From contig NZ_RXFQ01000003.1 in the NCBI RefSeq assembly GCF_003951285.1, positions 124,001-188,000 on the forward strand: 64,000 bases of DNA. Direction: 5' to 3'. The translations under genes and the position numbers were made by a program. This stretch comes from Variovorax beijingensis (GTDB taxonomy: Bacteria; Pseudomonadota; Gammaproteobacteria; Burkholderiales; Burkholderiaceae_C). The notes beneath the pieces are model-generated. The model was not told where the DNA came from. It searched no databases and saw nothing but the letters and a program-made list of their open reading frames with translations. This document shows, in pieces, positions 45,268-54,300 of the stretch; positions within the stretch are counted from its first letter, which is position 1; every line of letters starts with the position of its first letter.

Positions 45268-47561
45268 GATGCGGCGCCCGCACGGGCAGGTTGCGGAAGC
45301 TCGGCAACCGCGCTCGGGTATTCGTGCACCCGCGGCTGATAGCCGCCATAGCGGTAGGCCAGGTTGCCGTAGTAGCGCCGGCTGGTGTCCATCGCGTTCA
45401 GCACGACGCCCTGGAACTGCGCGCCGGCATGCCGCAGCTGGTTCGCGCTTTCCGACAGGTCGCCCAGCTCGTTGTCGCCGGCGCGTGCCACCATCAGCAG
45501 CGTGCCCATGCAGGGCGCCATCTCGGCCGTCTCCGAGGCGAGCAGCATCGGCGGCGTGTCCACGATCACCACGTCGTAGCGTTCCGAGGCCTTTTCGAGA
45601 ACCTCGGCAAAGGCGTCGCTCGTCAGGAGCGCGCTCGGGTCCGTGGGCAGCGACCCGGTGGTCATCACGTCCAGGTGCCCGAGCACGCCCGTGTGGACGG
45701 CGTTCTGGAATTCGATGGAGCCGTGGATCAGTTCCGACAGGCCGCCGCGGCGCTTCAGCCCGAACATGGCCGCCACGCTGCTGCGCCGCAGATCGGCGTC
45801 GATCAGCAGCACGCGGCGGCCGGTCGAGGCCAGCACGGCCGCGAGATTGGCCGACACGAAGGTCTTGCCCGCGCCCGGCGTGGCGCTGGAGATCATGACC
45901 CGGTTGTTTGCTGCCTTGGGCATGGCGAACTTCAGCGCGGTGCGCAGCCGCCGCAATCCCTCCAGCGCCGGGTCGTCCGGATGCTGCGCCGCCAGCAGGT
46001 GCACGCCGGGCCTGCCGTGGCGAATGGCGCGGTCGAGCAGCGGCTGGTGCGCGCTGAGCGCCACGGTGCTGTAGACGTCCATGCCCGTGTGGGTCTCGAT
46101 CTCGGCCGGGCTGGCGATGGTCTTGCGCCACGACCTGCGCAGGAACGCCGAGCCCGCCCCGAACGAAAGGCCTGCGATCAGCGCAATGCCCATGACGATC
46201 ACCGGCTTGGGCCGGATCGGCTTTTCCGGAAGCAGCGCCTGGTCGAGCACGCGCACGTTGCCGATGCGCCCCTCCTTGGCGAGCCGCATCTGCAGCGAGC
46301 TGTTGAGCAGCGATACGTACAGGTCGGTGTTGACCTTGATGTCCCGCTGCATGCGCAGCGAGTTCTGCTGCAGCATGGGCATGCGGCGGATGCGCTGCTC
46401 CACGCCACCGAGGGCTCTCCTGAGCGAGGCGATCTGTGCGTCGATGGTCATCACGCTCGGGTCCCTGGACGTGAAGCGCTCGGAGAGTTCGATGCGCTTT
46501 TGCGTGGCATCGAACAGCTTCGTCTGCAGCTCCAGGTTCTGCGACAGCGCATTGCGCGCCTCGTCGTCCAGGCTGATGGTTCCGTTCTGGTTGCGGTACT
46601 GGTTGTAGATTTCCTCGGACTGCTCCAGCTGCAGCTTGAGCTTGGGCAGCTCGGAGCCCAGGAAGTTGAGGGCGCGCTGTGCCTGCGCCGTCTTCTGGTC
46701 GATGTTCACGCGCACGTAGAGCCGCGCGGCTTCATTGAGCAGGTTGGACAGCTGCGTCCGGTTGCCGTCGCGCCAGCTCACTTCCACGACCGACGACTGC
46801 TTGCCCTTCTCGATCACGCGCAGCTCGCGCTGCAGCTCGAGCAGCACGAGCTGCTTGGACTCGCGCACCAGCTCGAAGGCCGCGCCGGGCCGGCCCGCGA
46901 TCGAGCCCACCAGCAGATGGATCGGGCCGAGCGGGGTCTGCGCATCCAGCGGCACGCCGACGGAGCCAGCCATCGGCTTGTCCAGCTTGGGGTGGGTCAG
47001 CGTGTAGCTGCCGTTGGCGCCCGCGGTCAGCAGGAAGCGCTTGCCTTCGAGATCCGCCGGCACGTCCATTTGCGCGACCACGATCTGTTCGTTGCCGCTC
47101 ACGTAGCCCGACAGGCCCGCGAAGCCCGGCTCGGAGAGCGTCTTGGCGCGCCGCGCCAGCCAGGCGCCGACGATCGGCACGTACAGCGGCTGCGCCTCGA
47201 TGTAGAGCTTGGTGTTCTCGATCGCCTGGTCGAGCACCAGGCGCGACTTGAGGATCTCGGCCTCGCCCGCGGTCGGCGTCTTGGCGTTGAGCGCGTTGCT
47301 CGCGGAGTCGCCGACCAGCGTGCCGCCCGAGCGGTCCGGGTCCTCGACCTGGATCAGCACGTTGGCCTCGTACACGCGCGGACCGAGCATGGCGTAGGCC
47401 GCGCCCAGCAGCAGCGCGACGGCGGTGATGCCCGCGATCTTCCATCGGCTGTCCAGCAGCAGGTCGACATGCTCCCTGAGCCTGGAAGGAGGAGGGGTGT
47501 CGGAAGCCGCGGCATCCGGGGCCGAGGGAGCAGGAAGTGCAGGTTGCCAGTGCGCATTCAT
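45264..47561 (-). CDS. wzc: Wzc-type chain-length regulator and tyrosine autokinase
   Basis: 765 residues. Wzz domain with spans near residues 42-60 and 445-465 and coiled coil between; cytoplasmic BY-kinase with Walker A SSATPGAGKTF, A' LLIDADLRR and B VVIVDTPP. The tail has a tyrosine cluster (Tyr730, 731, 736, 738, 741, 748), the autophosphorylation site. It controls polymer length and export together with Wza. The dephosphorylating Wzb phosphatase is not in the window. Confidence 0.93.
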   Translation of the reverse strand: MNAHWQPALPAPSAPDAAASDTPPPSRLREHVDLLLDSRWKIAGITAVALLLGAAYAMLGPRVYEANVLIQVEDPDRSGGTLVGDSASNALNAKTPTAGEAEILKSRLVLDQAIENTKLYIEAQPLYVPIVGAWLARRAKTLSEPGFAGLSGYVSGNEQIVVAQMDVPADLEGKRFLLTAGANGSYTLTHPKLDKPMAGSVGVPLDAQTPLGPIHLLVGSIAGRPGAAFELVRESKQLVLLELQRELRVIEKGKQSSVVEVSWRDGNRTQLSNLLNEAARLYVRVNIDQKTAQAQRALNFLGSELPKLKLQLEQSEEIYNQYRNQNGTISLDDEARNALSQNLELQTKLFDATQKRIELSERFTSRDPSVMTIDAQIASLRRALGGVEQRIRRMPMLQQNSLRMQRDIKVNTDLYVSLLNSSLQMRLAKEGRIGNVRVLDQALLPEKPIRPKPVIVMGIALIAGLSFGAGSAFLRRSWRKTIASPAEIETHTGMDVYSTVALSAHQPLLDRAIRHGRPGVHLLAAQHPDDPALEGLRRLRTALKFAMPKAANNRVMISSATPGAGKTFVSANLAAVLASTGRRVLLIDADLRRSSVAAMFGLKRRGGLSELIHGSIEFQNAVHTGVLGHLDVMTTGSLPTDPSALLTSDAFAEVLEKASERYDVVIVDTPPMLLASETAEMAPCMGTLLMVARAGDNELGDLSESANQLRHAGAQFQGVVLNAMDTSRRYYGNLAYRYGGYQPRVHEYPSAVAELPQPARAGAAS

Positions 47562-47605
47562 GAGGATCACCTTTGTGTGTTGCCTGGGCGGGTGGAGGCG
47601 CGGCT

Positions 47606-48787
47606 TCAGCGGCGGCTGGTGGTGCCGCCGAGGTTCACGACCTGCGCGGCGGGAAGGATCAGGCTGATCACCCGGTTCCAGCGCGCCAGCGGCACGGGGT
47701 CGACGTAGACCACATCGCGCGGCTGAAGCTCGAAGCGGTCGGCAAGGGCCAGCGCCACCGGGTTCTTCGCGTCGAGGTGGAACACCTCGGGCACGTCGCC
47801 GCTCGAATTGCGCACCACGTAGATCTGGTCGGTCGAGGCGGTCTGCAGCGCCGGTCCGCCCGCATCGCCCAGCGCCTCGTTCAGGCTCAGCCGGCCGTCG
47901 CGCATCGGCAGTGCGGTGGGGCGCTGGATCTCGCCCATCACGTAGATGCGGCTGTCGTCGCGGCTGCCCACGTTCACGATGTCGCCGTTCTGCAGCGGGA
48001 TGCGGGTGGGGTCCAGCCCCAGGCGCCGAAGCAGCGGCAGGTCGATCACCATCGTGCGTTCCGCGCGCGTGAGGGACACGCGGGAACGGTCGCCGGCCGG
48101 GGTGATGCTGCCGGCGCGGTTGATGGCCTCGGCCAGCGTCATCGGCACGTCGGTGAAGATCTGCAGGCCGGGCGTGCGGACCTCGCCTTCCACATAGACG
48201 CGCCGGCTGCGGAACGACTGGATCCTGACGCTCACGAGCGGATCCTTGACGAAGGGCTTGATCTTGCCCGAGATCATTTCGGCGGCGGACCTCTCCGTCA
48301 TGCCTTCGATCTTGGTGCGGCCGATGTAGGGAAAGCTGATCTCGCCATCGCCATCGACGATGAAGCCGGGCGCGACGCTCACTCCCGTCGGATCCGACTG
48401 CTGCGAGATGACCGCGCCCGCATTGGGCATCAGCTCGGGATGGCGATAGACCACGATGCCGATCACGTCGCCCGGGGCGATCGTGTAGGCCGGCGCCTTG
48501 CCGAACAGCTGCCGCACATCGGCCGGCAGCGCGGCGGGGTTGCGCGTTGCCATCGTGCGGATCAGTTCGGGCGTGATGGAGACGATCTTCGGTTGGCCCC
48601 GCGCGTCGCCGCCGCTCGAGCGGTAGGCGCCCCAGTTGCCGCTGTCGGGCGGACCGAACCCCGGAACCCCGCAGCCGGCCAGGCACAGCGGCAGCAGCAG
48701 CAGCGCCGCCGATCGGATGCGTGTCCGGGCGCGGGCGGGAACGGCGCGGGCGATGCGCAAGGAACTGGCCGGATCGAGGTGTGCCAT
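47606..48787 (-). CDS. wza: Wza-type outer-membrane polysaccharide export lipoprotein
   Basis: 393 residues. Lipobox LLLPLCLAGCGVP, polysaccharide export domain (YTIAPGDVIGIVVYRHPEL, ISFPYIGRTKIEGMTERSA) and SLBB-like repeats (VYVEGEVRTPGLQIF, IYVMGEIQRPTALP). It forms the octameric outer-membrane channel for the polymer and docks on Wzc, whose gene follows 44 bp later. Confidence 0.93.
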   Translation of the reverse strand: MAHLDPASSLRIARAVPARARTRIRSAALLLLPLCLAGCGVPGFGPPDSGNWGAYRSSGGDARGQPKIVSITPELIRTMATRNPAALPADVRQLFGKAPAYTIAPGDVIGIVVYRHPELMPNAGAVISQQSDPTGVSVAPGFIVDGDGEISFPYIGRTKIEGMTERSAAEMISGKIKPFVKDPLVSVRIQSFRSRRVYVEGEVRTPGLQIFTDVPMTLAEAINRAGSITPAGDRSRVSLTRAERTMVIDLPLLRRLGLDPTRIPLQNGDIVNVGSRDDSRIYVMGEIQRPTALPMRDGRLSLNEALGDAGGPALQTASTDQIYVVRNSSGDVPEVFHLDAKNPVALALADRFELQPRDVVYVDPVPLARWNRVISLILPAAQVVNLGGTTSRR

Positions 48788-48818
48788 GGGGTGTGTCCTT
48801 TCTTCCTGGGGAATCGGT

Positions 48819-49766
48819 TCACTGCGGGACGTAGGCGCCGTGCTCGGGGCGCTCCACGACGGGTGCGAGCGGGCTCGGGCTGGTGCTGGGGCTGCGGCGT
48901 TCCGGGCCGGCGCCGATGGCGCAGGCGGCCACCCAGCCGCCGACGGAGCGCAGGAACAGCTGCTGTCCCCGCACCGTGCACAGCGTGTGGTCGGCATCGC
49001 GCATGAATTCGTACTGCACGGCCTGCGCGAACGGCTCGCTGCGGAACGGGCCGAGCTGGTCGCGGTCGTGGTCGCAGACATGCAGCGAGCCCGAATAGAG
49101 CAGCTGCACCGCCACCTTGCGTTCGACCAGGCGCCGCATGGTGGCGCCGAACCAGACCGCGTTGACCTCGGGCGGCTTGCGTTCCGCGAAGAAGCCGGGC
49201 AGCGGCTTGGTCGAATGGCTGGGCAGCAGGTGGCGCTGCAGCCAGCGCTTGGCCTTGCCCGCGAACGACGGATGCGCAGGCGCTGCCAGCGCCCGCCGCA
49301 GCGTGCGTTCCCAGCGCGAGCGCCGGTCCGGAAAGGCGAAGCCGTCGAACAGCGAGAGCGCCACCACGCGCGTGTCCGTCGCGGCCGTGGTCATGGCGTG
49401 CTCCACGCCCGAGCACATGCCCACGATCGCGAACTTGCGGATGCCCAGCATGCTCTCGAGAAGATCCATGCCGGCGCGCAGGTCGCGCACCGCGCGGGCC
49501 TGCAGGTCGGACGATGCATCGGACGCGTCGCTGTCCCCCAGGCCGCCGAGGTCGAAGCGCAGGCTGGCCACGCCGCGCGCGGCCAGCACATGCGCCAGCT
49601 TCACGTTGATGCGGCGCGGCCCGACCCGGTGGTTGGCGCCCATGTTGAGCATCAGGCAGGCGACGTCGGCCGGCGCCCGGTACATGGGAATGGTGATCAT
49701 GCCCATCAGTGCGTCTCCCGGTCCGAACCGGACGGGGCATTGCGTCATGTCATTCATGGAGGGCAC
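48819..49766 (-). CDS. Alpha/beta hydrolase, exosortase-system-associated type 1
   Basis: 315 residues. VACLMLNMGANHRVGPRRINVKLAHVLAARGVASLRFDLGGLGDS is the start of the hydrolase class found beside exosortase and polysaccharide genes. The nucleophile elbow reads VGMCSGVEHA, with Ser kept. It overlaps the second hydrolase gene by 8-17 bases depending on which ATG (49757 or 49766) is used. It could serve as an off-loading or editing enzyme for the synthetases encoded upstream; no exosortase gene is in the window. Confidence 0.75.
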   Translation of the reverse strand: MPSMNDMTQCPVRFGPGDALMGMITIPMYRAPADVACLMLNMGANHRVGPRRINVKLAHVLAARGVASLRFDLGGLGDSDASDASSDLQARAVRDLRAGMDLLESMLGIRKFAIVGMCSGVEHAMTTAATDTRVVALSLFDGFAFPDRRSRWERTLRRALAAPAHPSFAGKAKRWLQRHLLPSHSTKPLPGFFAERKPPEVNAVWFGATMRRLVERKVAVQLLYSGSLHVCDHDRDQLGPFRSEPFAQAVQYEFMRDADHTLCTVRGQQLFLRSVGGWVAACAIGAGPERRSPSTSPSPLAPVVERPEHGAYVPQ

Positions 49767-50568
49767 CCTGCAAGCGGTTGAGCGCGTCGGCGGGAACCAT
49801 GGCGCTGTTGGGATAGGGATCGGCAGTCCAGTCGAGCCGGTGCTGGAAATAGGCGAGCCGCACCGGCATGTGGCGCGACTGCTGCTCGGCCGCCCATTGC
49901 GCGGTGTGCTGGTCGTCGGGCGAGGTCAGCACCAGCGTGTCGTGCAGGGCGGTGAGCGGCAGCGATTCGGGCGCCAGCGCGCCGAGCTGCGTGCGCAGCG
50001 CGGGCGACAGCAGGGTGCCCAGCGCTTCCTCGGGCAGCGCATCGGGGTCGTGCGCCAGGTTGCGGCGCCAGGCCAGGTCCGGAATGCAGAAGGTCGTGTC
50101 GATGGCCACCACATGCTGCTCGCGCAAGAGGCGCGCATAGCGCCGGCCGTCGATCACCGGCTCCCACAGCACGAGCCGCGCCGGGTCGCAGCGTCCGTTG
50201 CGCGCCGCCAGCACGGCCAGGGTGGCGCCGAGCCGCGCACCGACCCAGACGATGCGGCTTCCCGGGGCCCTGCGGCGCAGTTCCTCGTGGGCCGAGCACA
50301 GGTCGCGGCGCCAGCCGTCGAGCTCCCCTTCGCTTTCATCGCCGGGCGAGTCGCCCGCGCCGTGGAAGTCGAAGCGCAGCGTGGCAACGCCCGAGCGCGC
50401 GAGGCGCTCGGCCAGCACCTTGAAGAAGCGGTGGGTCCGCAGGCCCTCCTGGCCGAAGGGCGGGCACACCAGCACCGCGGTACTGCCGGGCCGCCCGTCG
50501 CCGGCGGCATGGAATACGCCGAAGATCTGGCGCGATGCCGGTCCGAACATGAAGGGGTGCGCGTTCAT
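49750..50568 (-). CDS. Alpha/beta hydrolase-fold protein, exosortase-system-associated type 2, nucleophile missing
   Basis: 272 residues. TAVLVCPPFGQEGLRTHRFFKVLAERLARSGVATLRFDFHGAGDS gives the core fold, but the elbow expected to be GxSxG reads GARLG: no Ser. This loss is a feature I recall for the type-2 proteins of exosortase loci. It may be non-catalytic or use another residue. Coupled by ATGA to the phosphopantetheinyl transferase gene, which ties it to the assembly line. Confidence 0.75.
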   Translation of the reverse strand: MNAHPFMFGPASRQIFGVFHAAGDGRPGSTAVLVCPPFGQEGLRTHRFFKVLAERLARSGVATLRFDFHGAGDSPGDESEGELDGWRRDLCSAHEELRRRAPGSRIVWVGARLGATLAVLAARNGRCDPARLVLWEPVIDGRRYARLLREQHVVAIDTTFCIPDLAWRRNLAHDPDALPEEALGTLLSPALRTQLGALAPESLPLTALHDTLVLTSPDDQHTAQWAAEQQSRHMPVRLAYFQHRLDWTADPYPNSAMVPADALNRLQGALHE

Positions 50569-51326
50569 TGCGGCACCCTTGGCGCTGCGCGCCTTTCCGC
50601 CGAGCGGGAGCGGGCGCAGGTCTGCGCCGCGAAACCCGGCACGCTGGCGCGAACGTGCGTCTGCCGCCATTCGGCAATGGCTCCCACGCTGTCCACGCGC
50701 AGCGGCGCGGGCTGCAGCACGAGCCACAGGATCCGGCCGGCCACAGGCACTTCCACGCTCCGGCAGTCCGGCTCCAGCCCGACCTCGAAGCGCTCCGTCG
50801 GCACGATCAGCCCGAGGCCGATGGCCTTGAGGCAGGCTTCCTTGCGCGTCCAGCAGGTCAGGAAGGCATGCTCGCGCTCGGCGGCGGGCAGCGCCAGCAG
50901 CGCTTCGTTCTCGCTGTCCGTGAAATGCTGCGCGGCAAGCGCGAGTGCATCGGGCACCGGCCGCAGCAGTTCGACGTCGGCCCCCAGCGGGCCGCGTTCG
51001 CCGATGGCGAGCAGTCCCAGCCCCAGGCTGTGGCTCAGCGAGAACCGCACCCGCGGCCAGCCCGACAGCGAAGGCTTGCCAAACGCGCTGCGGGTGAAGC
51101 GCAGCGCCTCGGGGCTCTCGCCGGTGTGCGCAGCCAGCGCGCAGCGCAGCGCGACATGCGCCGCCACGAAGCGCTGCCGGTCGGCCGCGAACCGGAACTG
51201 TGCGGCGCGCTCATGCTCCTCGTCGCTGAGGAGCCGCTCCGCCTCGGGGCCGGGGCCGACGTCCAGTTCGAGATACTGGCAGACCGGCGCATCGACGGAA
51301 GTCAGGGAAAAAGCTGCGGAGCCCAT
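50565..51326 (-). CDS. Sfp-type 4'-phosphopantetheinyl transferase
   Basis: 253 residues. Motifs of the Sfp group: VRFSLSHSLGLGLLAIG, GADVELLRPV (metal Asp and Glu) and FLTCWTRKEACLKAIGLGL (W-x3-KEA-x2-K). It attaches phosphopantetheine to the carrier domains of the two synthetases; the four carrier sites are encoded just upstream. Six bases separate it from the NRPS stop. Confidence 0.93.
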   Translation of the reverse strand: MGSAAFSLTSVDAPVCQYLELDVGPGPEAERLLSDEEHERAAQFRFAADRQRFVAAHVALRCALAAHTGESPEALRFTRSAFGKPSLSGWPRVRFSLSHSLGLGLLAIGERGPLGADVELLRPVPDALALAAQHFTDSENEALLALPAAEREHAFLTCWTRKEACLKAIGLGLIVPTERFEVGLEPDCRSVEVPVAGRILWLVLQPAPLRVDSVGAIAEWRQTHVRASVPGFAAQTCARSRSAERRAAPRVPQ

Positions 51327-51332
51327 GACGTA

Positions 51333-54300
51333 TCACTCCTTGCGCAGCCAGTTGCCGAAGGTGCGGCTCAGCAGGCCGTCGCTGCGCGCCGCGCCCTTCA
51401 GGTTGCCGAGCGGCAGCTTTCCGAGATCCGAGAGCTCGGCGTCCTCTGCGGCCTGGTGGGCGGAGGAGGCGATCTGCCCGAGGTTCTCGAACAGGTAGCG
51501 GCGCGAATGCACGTGGTAGCCCAGCGTCTTCTCGGCCTGCTGGATCGCACGCAGCACGAGCAGCGAATCTCCGCCCAGGTCGAAGAAGTTGTCGCTCGAG
51601 CGGATGTCGTTGACATCGATGCCGATCACCGAGGCCCAGATCTGCGCGAGCTGCGCGTGCTCGGGGTTCAGGATGGTGTCTTCCTGCGCCTTGCCCGCAC
51701 CGGCCGGCGCATCCACCGGCGCCGCAACCCTGAGCGGATCGACGGCGGCGAGCCGGCGCAGGTAGACGGCGCTCGCGGAGCCTTCTTCGCTCGCGAGCTC
51801 GGCCAGCGAGGCCTCGGGACGATCGGCCACTTTCTGCAGCAGTTCGAGATAGCGGTCGCGCAAGTGCGCTCCGGTCTCGCGCAGGTAGATGTCCGCGTTG
51901 TAGATCAGCGCGCCTTCCAGCCCGTGCGGCTTGTCCATCAGCCACACGCCGATGTCGTCGGTGGCGCCGCGCTGCATCAGGTGCAGCTGCCGGGTCTGCA
52001 GGCTGCCGAGCCGGCGCGCACGGTCGCGCGCGTCCTGGAACGAGAACATCGACTGGTAGGGCCCGACCGCCCGGACGCGTGCGCCCAGCGCGGGCTCCGC
52101 CATCAGGCGCTCGAACGGCACCTGCTGGTAGTTCATGAGCGAGAGCAGCTCGCGCTTCACGTAGCGCATGAACTCCGAGAGCGGCTGTTCCAGGCCGACC
52201 TGCAGCGACACCGGCAGCACGTTGTTGAAGAAGCCCATCACGTCCTCGGTCTCGGGCTGCTGCCGGCCCCGCACCGGGTTGGCGATGACGATGGTCTCGG
52301 ACCCGATGATGCTGCCCATGGCAAACGCATACACGCCGAAGGTCAGCATGCTGAGCGTCACGTCCATGTCGCGCGCCACCTTGCGCAGCTGCTGCGTGGT
52401 GGCAAGGTCGACGCGGATCCAGTGGGCGCCGCCCTGGCCGCTCTTGCCCGCGCGCCGCGGCATGTCGGTGTTGGGCAGGCGCGGCATCGGCGCGCTCGCG
52501 AAGCGCTTGAGCCAGAAGTCGAGCTGGTCCTGGAACGACGGCTCCTTCATCCAGTTGGCCAGCCACTCGGCATAGTCGCCCTGCGTGGTGGCGATGGGCG
52601 CCAGCGCGTGCGGCCGGCCGCGCTCCGCCGCGTCGTAGATGGCGGATAGTTCGCGCTGGAGCAGGTCGAAGGACCAGCCGTCCCAGATCAGGTGGTGGGG
52701 CACGAAGACGAACACATGCTCGTGCAGGTCGAGCTGGAACACGGCGGCATGCAGCATCGGCGCGCGGTGGATGTCGATCGGCCGGTCGGCGAGCTCCTGC
52801 ATGCGTTCGGCCAGCTCGGCCTCGCGCTGGTCGGCCGGCAGGTCGCGCAGGTCGATGAAGGGCAGCGAGAAATCCACCGACTCCGCGATCAGCTGGGCCG
52901 GCTGGCCCGTGTGCGGATCGGTGCCCATGCGGGTGCGCATGGCGGGCTGGCGGCGGATGATTTCCCTGAATGCGGCCTCGAAGCGCTCCGCATCGAAGAC
53001 GCCGGTCAGGCGCTGGGCCGCGGGCGCGTTGTAGACCGAGCGGCCCGGGTGCAGGTCTTCCATGAAGCGGATGCGCTCCTGCGCGGGCGTGAGCGGCGCC
53101 GTCTTGCGATCGATGCGGCAGGGCAGCGGTGCCTGCGCGCCTGCGCCCGCGTTCTGCAGGCCCTCGACCACGGCGGCCAGCTTCTCGGCCGTGGGCGCCT
53201 CGAACAGCGAGCGCAGCGGCAGCGTGATCTGGAACTCGCGGCTCAGGAGCGTGGTCAGGCGCGAGGCCAGCAGCGAATGGCCGCCCATGGTGAAGAAGTC
53301 GTCGCGCATGTCCAGGCCCGGCAGGCTCAGCACCTTTTCCATGGTGGCGAGCACCTTGCGTTCGCATTCGGTGCGCGGGCCGGCGCCGCGCCGCGCCTCG
53401 TCGCGCGACACCGCCTGCGGCGCGGGCAGCGAGATGCGGTCGACCTTGCCGTTGGGCAGCGTGGGCAGCGCGTTCAGCGCCACCACGTGCTGCGGCAGCA
53501 TGAAGGCCGGCAGGTGCTCGCGCAGGTGGGCCATCAGCGCGTTGAGCTCGAAGTCGACGCCGGGCGTCAGCGCAAGGTAGGCCACCAGCCGGACATCGCC
53601 GGGGCTGTCTTCGCGCGCCACCACCACGCAGCGCGACACGCCGGCCACCTCGCAGCAGCGCGCCTCGATCTCGCCGGGTTCGATGCGGTAGCCCCGCACC
53701 TTGAGCTGGAAGTCGAGCCGGCCCAGGTGTTCGATGAGCCCGTCGTTGCGCCAGCGGCCGCGGTCGCCGGTGCGGTACACGGTTTTTGCGCTGCCGAAGA
53801 TGCGCGCGGCAACGAAGCGCTCGGCCGTGAGTTCGGGGCGGTCGATGTAGCCGAGCGCCAGGCCTTCGCCCGCGATGCAGATCTCGCCCGGCACGCCGAT
53901 CGGGCAGGGCTGCAGGTCGCCATCGAGGATCCAGATCTCGGTGTTGTCGACCGGGTGCCCGATCGACACGCCGCGCGATGCGACGACGTCGGGGCGCACG
54001 AGCCAGGCCGTGGAATACACCGTGGTCTCCGTCGGCCCGTATCCGTTCCAGAGCTCGTCCAGGCGCTCGCACAGCGCGAGCGCCAGGCTGGGCCGCAGCG
54101 GCTCGCCGCCGATCCAGCCGCGAAAGCCCGGGGCGCCCGGCCACTGGGCGTCGAGCAGCATCTGCCACATGCCCGGCGTGGCCTGCAGGAAGGTGATCCG
54201 TTCTTCCTGGAGCAGCCGGCACAGGCGGATGCCGTCCATGGCCAGTTCGCGCTGCACCATCACGATCTCGGTCCCGGTCGACAGCGGCAGCAGCAGGTCC

